This document shows, in pieces, positions 40,891-52,215 of a stretch of 64,000 nucleotides of DNA. A program made the translations under genes and the position numbers. Origin of the DNA: Cricetomys ansorgei (taxonomy: Eukaryota; Chordata; Mammalia; Rodentia; Nesomyidae). Within the stretch, counting starts at the first letter, position 1. Every line of letters begins with the position of its first letter. The notes beneath the pieces were generated by a model. The model was not told the origin of the DNA. It was given only the letters and a program-made list of their open reading frames with translations, and did not search any database. The DNA lies in assembly GCA_026225945.1 (NCBI GenBank), contig JAMJFZ010001657.1, forward strand, positions 1,054,001 through 1,118,000. Direction: 5' to 3'.

Positions 40891-42734
40891 TCTTTTTGTT
40901 CTAGAAATAAAAATGTATGTATACATATAGAGAAAATTCTCTCTAATGAGCTCTCTACCTACAAACCATCTGTCAACATTTCATCTAATTTCATTTTAGA
41001 GTTTTCATTCACATTAATGAGAACATATTGTAAATACAATTCATTTCCAACATTTTCTCTTAACATCTTATCGTGACTGTTTCCTTAGTCGGTCAATAAA
41101 ATCAGACTTGAATGCCCTCATGCTATTTCCCTAGAAGAGGTGAATCATAACAGTCATTTCCTTAATGTTTGACATTAAACTCTCTGCCAGTTTCTCGGTG
41201 GCATGGAAGAATCTCTTCTCCAATGCAGTGACTCCGTGTGACTGTTTTGAGATCACAGCACCGTTGTTGGGATGCAAAGGCCATGACCACTGGGTACAGG
41301 AAGGAGGAAAAAGAAGGGTATGTGTGAAGTATCTGTCTCCTGGGTGTGAAGTGGTGGGCACTTGACACGTCTTGTGTGTTCCCAGCGCCACTGAAAGAGC
41401 TGGCTTCTAAAGATCAGAAATCAAGGCTTATGAGTATTTAGGAGCTGAACCCCAGGCACGCAGTCAGTCAGAGCCCATGTCCAGCTATGGAGCTGGCTTG
41501 TCCCCTGTTAACATGTTCCCAGAAGCTGAAAGATCAGATTCTTGGTGTCCAGTGTGTTTCTATGGAAGGCCTGGAGGGATGAAGCCTGCCCTGGGGGTCA
41601 TGGAGGTAATGAGCAGTAGGATAGCTGGGCAGAATGGACTCTGAGGCTCAGGTTGAGCATCTTACGGCTTCCCAGCCTGCCTCCTGCAGACGGATCTTTG
41701 GCCCTGGCCTTATCCTTGTCCACCACTTCACTCTACCCTCCTAATAAGTCTGAATCAAATTTCTTGGCTTTATATTCATAAATTTGAAGTGGAGTTCTTA
41801 ACAAGCCTGTCAGTAAGATGGAGAAGGGCGGGTGAGAAGGAGAGGTGAATTCGAGGAATCGGGGCTATTTTTAAACACATCCTCATTATTCCAGACTTTG
41901 CAGGTCACCAATGCCAGAGAAGAATTCTACAGACGTGACAGCTGGTGCTAAAACAATTAGGCTCAAAATGACAACCCGGGGCTGCGTGTGCATGGGTGTG
42001 CGAGCATGCGCATATGTGTGCCCGATCCTCTTCTTTCTTCTCCTCAGATTGTGAAGAAGGTTTCCTGGAAATGTCAGGTGCAGGGCCAGCTGTGTTAGTG
42101 GGACCTGGGACACAGGCACTGAGTATGTCAGAGCTGGACTGTCACCCTTCTGCTGTGCATACATACCTCATCCTTCCCTGGCCAGCCCAATCATCTGTTA
42201 ACTATGGATGGAATCAGGACCTCTGTAGGAGCCTCTTCAGTGCTGGAAGGCATCTTGGGTTTAGAGCTCCAAGCACCTCTGACCCTGCTGTTACACAGTC
42301 ACCTTGAAGTCCCATCCTGTCATTCCTTTCTGCCCTCTATCCTGCCTGAGTCTCTTCTTCCTGATGTGGCTGCTTATTAGTGGGGAAGGATGCTTTATTT
42401 GTTTTCATTCATGATCTCAGCTACTTATGTCTCCCGGAACAGAAGTGCCTTTTAATTTCCACTACCCAGCACCCCTGTCCAGTGTTCTTCACCCCACTTG
42501 CTTCCCATTGCCCTCACAGATGTTTACACCAGTGGGACACCACCCACACCCATCCTTCAGGCAGAATGGCCTCCTCTCCCTGAGCCTCCCTCCTTTGTAA
42601 GAACTTCCACAGTGGCAGAATTGTCTGGCATCTGTTCACCCACCGTGCTGGTTAAAAGGAGGAGGCAGGTGTGAGGGATCAAAGAAGAGACTCACATCCA
42701 GAGTTTCCCCTGTCCCCAGCTCTCTTGCTGGTTG
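40891..42734. other. Unique sequence
   Basis: The part at about 40960-41150 is AT-rich and repeat-free. A perfect MEF2-type CTATTTTTAA lies at about 41867. No coding gene or repeat family recognised. Confidence 0.4.
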
Positions 42735-42840
42735 CTATGCAGCTCTGGATTTCCATGTGCCCATCTCCCCGTATACAAGGTGGAGATAGACACAGCTTTA
42801 GTTCCTAGAATTGTTCTGAGGCTCTGAGTTAAAGCTGGCT
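42735..42840 (+). repeat. MIR-like relic
   Basis: TGCCCATCTCCCCGTATACA, GGTGGAGATAGACACAGC and ATTGTTCTGAGGCTCTGAGT keep the MIR order (ATCTGTAAAATGGGGATAAT, then GTTGTGAGGATTAAATGAG) with many changes. Confidence 0.5.
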
Positions 42841-43217
42841 TCGGGTATACAGGAAGAATTAGAAACTCGTAGGAAGTCATTGTTATAGTACCAGGCTGAG
42901 TAGGGTGGCTGGCATGCCAGATTCCCTGAAAATTGTCATAGAAGAGAATCACTCATAATAGAATCGGCTCAGAAGATATGAAGGTCAGTACACTTGAGGT
43001 GGTCTGAGAAAAGAAATATGAGGACATGGGTGTTTTCCTGGAAAAAAGCATATACAGTTAGAAAGGCTGTGGGGTGTGTATGTGTCTGCTTAACTCTGTG
43101 TCTCTGTGTCTGTCTGTCTCATTATTGGAGAACAAAAGTCAGAGTTAAAAGCAGACTCTAATTACGGCCTCTTCCTGTCTTAAAGACAGTTCTTTACTTA
43201 AAAGTAAAAAAAAAAAA

Positions 43218-43218
<1 letters not shown>
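42841..43218. other. Unique sequence, nothing recognised
   Basis: No feature except a TCTG-rich patch at 43085-43120 that leads into the large simple repeat. Confidence 0.5.
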
Positions 43219-43260
<42 letters not shown>

Positions 43261-43490
43261 TGTGTGTGTCTGTGTCTCTCTCTCTGTATATGTCTGTCTG
43301 TCTGTCTGCTGCCTCTCTCTCTGTGTCTCTGTGTATGTCTCTCTCTCTTTGTGTGTGTGTGTATCTCTCTCTTTCTCTCTCTCTGTGTCTGTGTGTGTCT
43401 CTCCCTGTGTCTGTGTCTCTCTCTGTGTATGTCTCTCTGTATGTGTGTCTCTGTCTGTGTGTGTATGTCTCTCTGTGTATCTCTCTCTCC

Positions 43491-43521
<31 letters not shown>

Positions 43522-43525
43522 ACCA
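43219..43525. repeat. Compound (TG)n/(TCTG)n/(TC)n simple repeat
   Basis: About 300 bases: a pure (TG)n at 43219-43259, then mixed TCTG, TGTCTC and TC units ending in a (TC)n. All six frames stay open in places only because the repeat lacks stops. Confidence 0.95.
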
Positions 43526-43594
43526 TGTAGATATGCTTCCCATGTATGCACATCAGTTTCTGATGTCAACTTTGTTCTTCTCCTGTCACTTGTT

Positions 43595-43787
43595 TTGCTT
43601 AGACAGGGTATCTCACTGAGCCTGGAGGTCACCGTTTTGGCTAGACTGGCTTGCTTGCAAGCCCCTGACCAGCACTAGGTCTACAGATGTGCACCACCAT
43701 GCCTGGCTTTTACACTGGCATTGGGGATCCACTCCACTGCTTGTGTAGCAGCAATGCTACCCACCAAACCATTTCCCTAGCTGCAGT
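43595..43787 (-). repeat. B4 SINE
   Basis: TTAGACAGGGTATCTCACTGA, GCTAGACTGGCTTGCTTGC, CACCACCATGCCTGGCTTTT and CAAACCATTTCCCTAGC give a reverse B4 with its ID head at the right. Confidence 0.82.
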
Positions 43788-44358
43788 CCAATCCCTTTCT
43801 AGCTAGAAGAGTAATCACAGAACAACATACACACTCAGGAAGCTAGGGAGGTGTGGAGTGTGGTGTTTTGCCCTTCTTCACAGAAGAAATTTGCAAAGAA
43901 AATCTCTCTGCTAAGTTTCCCCTGTAATTGGGGAAATTCATTTCTTATTCTGCCTCTTCTTTTTATCACCTAACTCCAGTTGCATGTGAAGAGTGTACAG
44001 CAAACAGCAGGGAATGTGGGAAATTATCTCAGAGCTACTGCTCAGCTTAGTTGGGTGGTCAGATAATGCTGTCAGTGCAGGAAAGAAGTCCCTGACAGCC
44101 ACAGACACTGGCCCTGTAGGGTCAATGGCACCAGTAAGAGGGTGACCATGGCCCATGTTTCCAGCAAGTTCTCCTGATAGAAAGTAAGAACAGAGAGCCA
44201 CAAAGAAACATTTTAGGCACTATCTGTAAAAGATGCTATTGATTTGAGAAGAGAACAGAAAATGATTATGGAAGAGAAATGATTTTTTAGTCATTGCTTC
44301 CATTAAATTTTCTCTCTCCATCTGTGCGGATCGGTAGTAAAGAATTTCAGGAGGTTTG
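43788..44358. other. Unique sequence, nothing recognised
   Basis: No repeat family or gene. Confidence 0.45.
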
Positions 44359-44363
44359 GAGAG

Positions 44364-44761
44364 TGTGGTAGTTTGCTTTAGTTGTCAACTTGCCATAACA
44401 TGGAATCACTCCAGAAGAGAGGGTCGATTAGGGATTGTCTACATTGGGTTGGTCTGTATGCATGTCTGTCGGGAGCTGTCATAATTAGTCGATGTGGGGA
44501 CACCTATCTCAATGGGCATGGATAGCACCATTCCCTAGGCAGGGAGGGTCCTGAACTGTGTAGAGTGGAGAAATTCAGCCATGTACAAGCACCCTCTCTG
44601 CTCTTGACTGGATGTGTTGTAAGTAGCTGTTCCTGTAGCCTTGACTTCCCTGCTATGATGGTCTGTAACCTGGAATCATGAGCTAAAATAAACCCCTTCT
44701 CCCCTAAACTGCTTTTCATTGGGGTATTTTTTATCACAGCAGCAGAAATGAAACTAGAACA
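44364..44761 (+). repeat. Rodent MaLR-type solo LTR with intact duplication
   Basis: It starts TGTGGTAGTTTGC and ends ATGAAACTAGAACA. Perfect 5-base flanks GAGAG sit at 44359-44363 and 44762-44766. Inside are ACCATTCCCTAGGCAGGGAG, AGCTAAAATAAACCCCTTC and ATCACAGCAGCAGAAATG. It is 398 bases. Confidence 0.9.
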
Positions 44762-44766
44762 GAGAG

Positions 44767-45044
44767 GATCTGCCTTGGCCTCCCTTTATCATACAGATCA
44801 GCTAACTGGGATCCAAGAGGAGGCGACTTACGAGAGCACAAAGACCATTGGATTCTATCTCTCTCACTCCATCTGCTCCCAATCCAAACAGCAGTCACAG
44901 GAATAGAGTTATTTCCAGAGAAGTTCCAAATCTGTCAGCAAAAGCATCTAAAGGAGAAGGTGTGATATTCGTAAGTAATTCCTGAATAGTGTGTAATAAA
45001 ATTTCACAGGAGGACTGGCTTATGGATGTCAGACATTTCCTTCT
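44767..45044. other. Unique sequence, nothing recognised
   Basis: No feature seen. Confidence 0.5.
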
Positions 45045-45335
45045 TATAGTTTGGAACCTGAGACATCCAAGGTCAAAGTGCTGACAGCGTCTGGTCAGGG
45101 GCTGCTTCCTGGCTCCCAGACAGACATTTTTTTGTTTTGCCTTCACATGGCAGATGGGCAAAGGAACTCTCTGGGGGTATTTTGTAAGGACACTAATCTT
45201 ATCTATAAGGGCTCTGTCCTTAGGATCCAATTACTACCTAAAAAATCCACTTCTAATACTGCCTGTCATCTTGTGGGTGAGGCTTTCACACACGAATTTT
45301 GGAAGGATGCATGTGATGTGTGTGGATATGGAACC
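45045..45335 (-). repeat. MST/MLT1-like MaLR LTR
   Basis: GAGACATCCAAGGTCAAAGTG, CTTCACATGGCAGATGGGCA, TAAGGACACTAATCTTATC, TATAAGGGCTCTGTCCTTAG and ACACGAATTTTGGAAGGATG follow the reverse of an MST/MLT1 LTR. Confidence 0.72.
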
Positions 45336-45488
45336 TGAAAAAGTTCCATCAAACTATCAAATCATGTTCACATTCTAGTCAGCGGTCCCAGTGGTCCAGA
45401 GCTCTCGTTCCCAGTGCCACCAGATGGTACAGTGAGCCCAGCACAGGAAGAGAATGACTTTTTGACAGAGGTAACTGACCTTTAGGGA

Positions 45489-45653
45489 ACTTTTTTTTTG
45501 TCTTGTTTTGTTTTCCAAAACAGGGTTTCTTTGTGTAGCCCTGGCTGTCCCCTGGAGCTTGCTCTGTAGACCAAGCTTGCCTCAGACTCAGAGATCAGCC
45601 TCCCTCTGCCTCCCAAGTGCTGGGATTAAAGGCGTACACACCACTTCCCAGCT
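45489..45653 (-). repeat. B1 SINE
   Basis: T-rich tail complement, then ACAGGGTTTCTTTGTGTAGC, CTGTAGACCAAGCTTGCCTC and CCCAAGTGCTGGGATTAAAG. Confidence 0.92.
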
Positions 45654-45680
45654 CTCCACAACCACCACCACCACCCTTTG

Positions 45681-46500
45681 TTTTTTTTTTTAATTTTTAA
45701 ATTTTATTTATTCCTTGACAATTTCATACATGTACAAATTGGTCACATCCGTTCCCAACTCCCCGCTCCGCACGCTGCTGGACACTCCCAACACAACCTA
45801 CTGCCTTCATGTCCTCTTTCATTTTATTTTTTGTTTGTAACTGAGTCCAGTTAGCACTGCCTGATTGATCCTGTTGACTTGATTTCGTGGAGGTAACAAA
45901 GGCGTCAGTGAGTTCATGTGTGCAATGGTCATGCCGTGCTCAGAAAACAGCTGTACTCCTCTCCATCTTTTAGCTCTCACCGCCCCCCATTCATGATGTT
46001 CCCTGAGCCCTGTAGGGGTTGAGCCCTTGGAGGGGTTGATATAGATGTCCCATTAAGAGACAGGCAGAATATTTACTTATTCTGTATAAGTATATAGTAT
46101 AAGTATAAAGACTGTATAAGTCTTTACAATAACTGCTACCCACTGTAGAAGATGCTTCACTGATCGAGGCTGAGAGCAGCACTAACCTAAGGATATAAAC
46201 ATTAATATTTAGAAGACAACTTGATGATAAACAACCATAGTGGGTTCTGCCCGAGGGTCTACGACTTTCCTAGCCATGGTTTTTGACCAGGTTTACGTGA
46301 ATTACCTCCTGTGGAGTAGACCTCAGATCCAATCAGACAGTGATTGGTTATCCCCATAATCTTCACACTCCTGTTGCACCAGGGAGCATATGGAGATAAC
46401 ATCTATAGACATAATTCTTCTTAATGTTCAGCAGGCATATGGGCCATCCTTCTTACTCCCAGTGCCCAGCCTGCCCTGTTGCATCTGTTTCAATCACTGA
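45681..46500 (-). repeat. Rodent L1 (Lx-like) 3' UTR
   Basis: A poly-T start and CTTGACAATTTCATACATGT mark the reversed 3' end. GTGCAATGGTCATGCCGTGC, GGGTTGATATAGATGTCCC and CAATCAGACAGTGATTGGTT follow the same L1 3' UTR family as 19240-19952. About 820 bases remain and no coding part is seen. Confidence 0.75.
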
Positions 46501-46825
46501 CCAGCATCCAGGCTTGGATAAAAGTCATTTTCATGAGAATCTCAGACCCATATGGGGCTTGAAGAGGATATAAAGAAAGATACCCCTGGTCCTGCTTGAT
46601 GCAGTCCTGGTGATGGAAACAGGGTCTCTTCTCATCATCACTGATATTCCCATGAAGCTCCCTGAATACCAACACTCTCATGAGGCAGAAGCCTGGCTTG
46701 GTCCAGGGCTCACTCAAGAGAGGGGTATTCACCCAACCATGGAAAGTAGATGTTAGGTGGTGGGTGGGCTGATATGATGTTGCAGTCCTGGCTACTTTCC
46801 TGTGACTCTCAAGATATGAGCAACT
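46501..46825. other. Unique sequence or further L1 3' UTR
   Basis: No clear family. It may continue the L1 3' UTR in a more diverged form. Confidence 0.35.
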
Positions 46826-47115
46826 TGCAGAGGTGGAGATGGCTCCATTGGTAAAGTACTTGTCACACAAGCGTGAAGGCTTGAGTTTGTCACATAGATT
46901 AAAAAGAGATGGGGCATGCTGTCTTGTTGTAATCCCAGTGCTTGGAAGGTACAGATAAGATGATCCCTGCGGCTTGCTAGCCAGCTACCCTAGTGGTATC
47001 AGCAAGCCTGGGCTTCCAGTGAGAAACTGTGTCTCAAAAACAAAGTAGATGGCTCCTGTAGATGACTTCTGAGGCTGACCTCTAGCCTCTATTTCTGCAT
47101 CATACATAGATGGCC
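46826..47115 (+). repeat. B4A SINE
   Basis: GGTGGAGATGGCTCCATTGG head, GTAATCCCAGTGCTTGGAAG, GATCCCTGCGGCTTGCTAGC, AGTGAGAAACTGTGTCTC and GGCTGACCTCTAGCCTC cover all three parts of B4A. Confidence 0.85.
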
Positions 47116-47241
47116 TTAGTCGGAAATGTGTCTTATGATCTATGCTCTGCTTCTGCTGCTGTGCCCCTTTCCTGGCATGAAAGGGGGAGGAGTCAGGAGC
47201 TTTGGAATCAGGCAAGTCTTTAATTGCATTCTAGTGGGGCT

Positions 47242-47440
47242 TTTTTTGTTTATTTGTTTGTTGTTTGTTTGTTTGCTTGGTTGCTTGTTTGTTTTTTCTC
47301 CCAAGACAGAGTTTCTCTGTTGTAACTCTGGCTGTCCTGGAACTCACTCTGTAGACCAGGCTGGCCTCGAACTCACAGAGATCCACCTGTCTGCCTCCCA
47401 AGTGCTAGGATTAAAGGCATTTGCCACCACCACCTGGCCC
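47242..47440 (-). repeat. B1 SINE with (TTTG)n tail
   Basis: A TTTGTTTG-rich tail complement, then GAGTTTCTCTGTTGTAACTC, CTGTAGACCAGGCTGGCCTC and GTGCTAGGATTAAAGGC. Confidence 0.95.
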
Positions 47441-48889
47441 TTTATTTGCATTCTTGTACTTATTAGTTCAGTGAGTTGAGACTCCTCGTCTGTAGATGGG
47501 GTGTTTTCCCTCCTGTGAACATCCTGCTGGTTAAGCAGAGCCCTCCAGGTATGAGTGAAGAATGGGCACTTGATGGCCACCAGCTTATGAACCTTGGCAC
47601 AGTCAGGCAAAGGTGACATGAAAATCACTCAAGAGTTACTGATCATAGAGCCAGTTCCTGGTTTCATTCTTGGAGCATTTGTGACCTGGTAGTGGTCAGG
47701 CATGAGTACAGTCACTGGACAGAGCCTCTACCACCATTTCTTCCTGCAGGTGCCCCACTAAGCCTGTGTTCTGAGATGCCCATACCCCACTAATTTCAAG
47801 CCCAACTCCCCCTTAGTCACATGAGAGCATCAGACTGCAGAGGACGCAGCTGAGTCATTCTGCAGGAGAGGAAACCAGACAAGGCTGGGATTGGCTCTGA
47901 AGGGGTTGTCCCTGCAGGTGAAGTGGCATCTCAAACTGACAGGAGTCAGGATTGATTCAAATTGAAGTTGATTTCTTCGGGGGTTTGGTTCTTAGTGCCC
48001 ACCCCTTGTCATGTGACCATGTGGTGCTGATGTCAGTGCTTTGCATGTGAGCATGAGCAAGGAGTTGAAAATATATACCCACAGGCCAATAAGGTCTTCA
48101 GGTCCCAGACAAGAGGGTGTGGTTTCTAGTGATGTCTGGTAAATGAAGTGTTGATTTGTTTCTAGAACCTAGGATATGGATGACTGAGACTTTGCTGAGC
48201 TGGGCTCAGCAGTTGCAGGATTCACTCTGGGAATCACCCTCAGTGGCTGAGGCCGAGTGTGATTCTGTGTGGCAGATCTTGAGGGAGCTGGGCTATCAGA
48301 TGATTGAAAATTGCAGAGAAACATTCTAGAAGACCGTACAGTGGCCTGACTAGGTCAGAAGTCTAGCATGCTTGGGACTAGGGTTGCTGAATGGCAAGAA
48401 TGGGACAAGGCTGAAGCAAGAGGCCAGGAACAAAACAGAGCAGATTCAGAGGGCAACCACTGGTTCTTACCTTGCTACACCCACTCAATACCCCATAAGC
48501 CAATAGCCTTAGGAGCAGGGTCCCTGATCTTGGCACCATGAAGCACTTCATCATGATCTCCCTCAAGATACATGCCCTATGCCAGCTCACAGGTCAACCG
48601 ACCACCTGACTGAGGGAGTACAGTTGGAGGAGGAGCCCAGGAGTACAGGATGGCTGGCCTTTTGCCTTCCCCTCCCCTCCTTGCCAGCTCCTTCTCACCC
48701 ATCTTTCTTTCCTTCCCTCCATGACGTCACCTCTCACCACTGCCCTCACGTCCTCATCCCCTGGCTTCCTGGTGGCTGGGCTGCTGCAGCAAGTGGTAGG
48801 TGCTGATTAAGACGGATGGATTGGTAAGAGGCACTGGATGTGACTTGAGTAAGAAGCGGTGCAGCTTTGCCTGGATGCAAGGGCACACA
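47441..48889. other. Unique sequence, nothing recognised
   Basis: No repeat I can name. Short frames only. Confidence 0.45.
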
Positions 48890-49240
48890 GCCAGCCAGTG
48901 GCGTCACTTGGGAGATGACTTTACTACTGGAGCTTGTCCTTAAATAGCAAGCACCCCCCATTCCCGTTTCAATTGCTATTTATATAAATGTAGACACACA
49001 AACGTACATTGAAAGATAATAGTGCCTCCGTTTCCTCCTTCCGTTTCCTTCTTGTTTCCAGCAGAGATCAAATGCTTATTTTCCCAAGACATGTAAAGTA
49101 CCTTTAGTCCCTGGGAAATGCCAATGACCTTCCGAGGTGGTTTGTCACCTTGGGTTGGCATGGAGTTTGGTTTTGCTCCATCAGAAACCTAATAAAATTG
49201 TGAAGATCTATTTGGTGATGTTCTTCTGTTTCTTTCTGGT
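48890..49240. promoter_or_regulatory. Conserved-looking unique block
   Basis: Repeat-free, with AT-rich cores CAATTGCTATTTATATAAATG and CAGAGATCAAATGCTTATTT (AGATCAAAT is LEF/TCF-like), and CCTAATAAAATTGTGAAG. Regulatory function is inference. Confidence 0.33.
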
Positions 49241-49442
49241 ACCTGGAGGACCAGCCCCTCCCCCCGCCTCCCTTGTCACAGCTGCAGTGGCAAGAGTGCC
49301 TTAGGAGGCTTTTGCTCCAGATACAGAACTAGCTTGGTGTGCAGTCACTTCGTGGTAGCAGGACGGAGGAGGTCAAGGGATCTGCTCGAGGTGAATGGCT
49401 ACAGATCTAGATACAGATCCATTCTCCAGGTGTGTGCTCATG

Positions 49443-49443
<1 letters not shown>

Positions 49444-49474
<31 letters not shown>
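49444..49474. repeat. (TC)n microsatellite
   Basis: About 15 TC units. Confidence 0.93.
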
Positions 49475-49476
<2 letters not shown>

Positions 49477-49772
49477 GAAATGGATGGAATGGACTACAAT
49501 GCCTTTGACATATTAGGTTCACTTAGAGCCCCACAGGCTGTTGTTGGTTCAAGGTCAAGCCTTGATTTCCTTATGGTACAATGAAGTAAAGACCTTGCTT
49601 ACAGACACCTTGGTTAGTGTTTCAAAGGACACATCTGTCCCTCTACATGGACAACATGTTAAGGGCTTCCTAAAGATAAGAGCATAGGCTGAGTCAGGGG
49701 TGGATTTTTAGATTCATGGATTTTTCATTTTAACAATTAGCCACTAAAATCTATTGGCACTAAATCTCAATT
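49475..49772. other. Unique sequence, nothing recognised
   Basis: No feature seen. Confidence 0.5.
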
Positions 49773-49826
49773 TCTCTCTCTGTCTCTCTGTCTCTCTGTC
49801 TCTCTCTGTCTCTCTCTCTCTCTCTG
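49773..49826. repeat. (TC)n/(TCTG)n microsatellite
   Basis: TCTCTG and TC units. The following AAGAGAGACACACAGA could pair with it as a long hairpin. Confidence 0.92.
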
Positions 49827-50396
49827 ATATAAGAGAGACACACAGAAATAGACAGAAATATAGAGTATATATGAGAGTTTATTGTTAAACAATGCTATAG
49901 ATTTTACCACCATCTATTAATTTTTGTAACCTCTGTTAAAAATAAGTGACAGCCGAACAGCAACAGGCTGGAACATGATGATGTCATCTCTGCTATTTAT
50001 AGCACTCCATCCCCTGCAGAGTACAGATCTTGATATTTAGACCGTGAAGGCCTGTGGGTAGGATTCATGCCCAGTTCTGTGTTTCCTGCTGTACCTGTCA
50101 CATGGCTCTCTTATGACATCCGTTGTTAACCACCTGTTTATAGACAGGAAATTAAAATCTGATCCAGGGTCTCAGTGGAGATGGGAGTTGTCCACTTCTA
50201 TTTTCTTAGTTTATTTTTTTTTCCACTAAACCTCACCCATTTCAAATATTTGGAAGCAAAACCGGAGAAGTGTTGTTTGAACCTCCAGTCTGGGTGCATG
50301 GCTAGGAACAAACAAGAAAAATGCTGTCTTGCCCAGAATGGGGAAAGAAAGTTGAAAGGAAGTCCAGGACAGAGCACGCAGGCAAATTACTGAAGC
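49827..50396. other. Unique sequence, nothing recognised
   Basis: AT-leaning DNA. A stretch near 49840-49900 with AGAGTTTATTG may belong to a reversed LTR, but I cannot confirm it. Confidence 0.4.
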
Positions 50397-50620
50397 AGAC
50401 CGTGCAATTCCAGCTTTAATAGATTTATATTATAAATCATGGTTCCAGGCTTGTTTGTGTCTGGAGTACTCTGGCTGCCCACTTGACAGTGCAGTCCATA
50501 ATGGCTGAGAAGTAAAGGTAGCTGGAGCCCTAAAGCAGCTGGCCATGTCACACCCATAGTCAGGAAGCAGACAGCTATGGATGCATGCTGTTGATCCTCC
50601 ATCTTTACAGTCCAGGATCC
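50397..50620 (-). repeat. MaLR-type LTR fragment
   Basis: CAGTGCAGTCCATAATGGC, AGCAGCTGGCCATGTCACAC and AGTCAGGAAGCAGACAG are the reverse of the same LTR type seen at 51571-51936. Only the 3' half is present. Confidence 0.6.
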
Positions 50621-51570
50621 AATGTCAAGTGGACAGGGAACCCTGACTGAACTTGAGCCATTCTTGTATAGAATGTTTCCTGGAGTGTGTGCTCATCGCG
50701 TTGTTCCGCTGCCAATTCAGACTCTAGACAACTCCGAGGAACCAGAAAACAGGAAAAGCTATGTCTACAGCTTGTCTAGACTTTAATATCCAAATAAATG
50801 TTGAACTAGAACCAGATTCTTCGAATTGCCTTTGTGGTCCCCAGGCCAGTCTGTTAGATGATTAAGGAAGAAATAACTAGAATTTCCAAGGCAAAGAGGA
50901 AGTGACCTAACCCAGAGCAAAGGTTCGAGCACTGACAACAGTATGAGCCACAGCCCATGTGACCAGAGGAAGCTACTCTGTGGACCAGAGTAGAATTTTA
51001 GAAGCCTGGTCAGTACATATCTTCACTACAGAGATTCTACTGTGCTGGCGGAGCAGAATTTCAGGACCACGGCCAGTACCTCACGTGGCCCAGAGAGGAG
51101 CCTTGGGCTGTGGATCTCCACTGCATTCAGCCAGAGCAAGGTTTCAGAGCAGATACAAGAAAGCAGGACAAGTACCCTGCAGAAACTTTCTCAAGCCCCT
51201 TGCCATCCCTTTGTGCTGGAGTGCTTCACTGCATTGAAGGTCCCTCACAAGCATAACCACTCCTCATCCATTAAATTGCTCATAAAATGTTTCAATTCAT
51301 TGTAACGCAATAATAGTTTTATTGTTTCCGCAACGTTATGTGATGGGGGCATGTATCTTAGTCTCTGGGCCTGACAAGGAACACTGCTGCCTGGAAAGCG
51401 TGGCCATGTCTGTAGATCACGTGCTGAGGTGTTGATAAGATCAGACCATGCAGGTGGATCACCCGAATGCCAAGCCCGTTACAAAAGGCTCAGTCCAACA
51501 GCACCAGACTACCTCAATCATGTCTTTACATGGCATCCGCGAGACTACTTCCCATTCATAAGGGGGCAGT
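50621..51570. other. Unique sequence between two LTRs of one type
   Basis: No retroviral gene remnants seen between the minus-strand fragment and the plus-strand LTR. Their opposite orientations argue for separate insertions. Confidence 0.4.
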
Positions 51571-51936
51571 TGTTGTGGGGGAAATAGTTGGCATGATCTA
51601 GAATCATCTGGGAGACTGGCTTCTCGGCATGCCTGTTAAGAATACTCGTGATAAGATTATTTTAAGTGGGAAGACACACACACTGTAGGTGGCACTATCT
51701 GCAGGCTGGGATCCTGGACTGTATAAATGGAGAAAAGCATCAACAGCACATATTCCTATCTGCCTGCTTCCTGACTATGGGTGTGACATGGCCAGCTGCT
51801 TTAGGCTCCCGCCGCCTTGACTTCTCCGCCGTTATGGACTGCACTGTCAAACCATGACCGAAGGAAGCCCTTTCCCCTTTAATCTGTGTTTGTCAGAGTA
51901 CATTATCACAGCAACAGGAAATGTAGCTAAGATGAC
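51571..51936 (+). repeat. MaLR-type LTR
   Basis: GATCTAGAATCATCTGGGAG, GGCTGGGATCCTGGACTGTA, TGACATGGCCAGCTGCTTTA, ATTATCACAGCAACAGGAA and TAGCTAAGATGA. No clean 5-base duplication. Confidence 0.75.
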
Positions 51937-52064
51937 TAGTGACCAAGGCAGTCATGTTACTTTGCCCCCTGCACTGCCGTGACATTAGTAATGTCATGGA
52001 ATTTGCTGGAACACACAGTATGCCTAGGCATTATAGGGAATACCCCATATTATTATTTGATATA
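51937..52064. other. Unique spacer
   Basis: No feature seen. Confidence 0.5.
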
Positions 52065-52215
52065 ACTTTTATACCTCTAGTTCTGTGAGGTAGATATTGA
52101 CATGAACCAAACTTTATAGATAAGCCTGAAATGTAGAGATTCAAAACATCATGGTGCATACACTTTGGGTCGTAGAGTAGGGATTGAACCCATTCTTAGA
52201 GCTACCCCTACTACT
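52065..52215 (-). repeat. MIR element
   Basis: CTGTGAGGTAGATATTGACA, ATAGATAAGCCTGAAATGTA, GTAGGGATTGAACCCATTC follow the reverse of MIR from core to the tRNA-derived end. Confidence 0.7.

Noticed and set aside
43194..43678. Long frames on both strands at 43.2-43.7 kb
   Set aside because: They translate TG, TC and TCTG simple repeats (Cys-Val, Ser-Leu and Arg-Glu runs) that simply lack stop codons.
50397..51936. The two related LTRs as ends of one provirus
   Set aside because: They lie in opposite orientation, the left one is truncated, and no retroviral coding remnant is visible between them.
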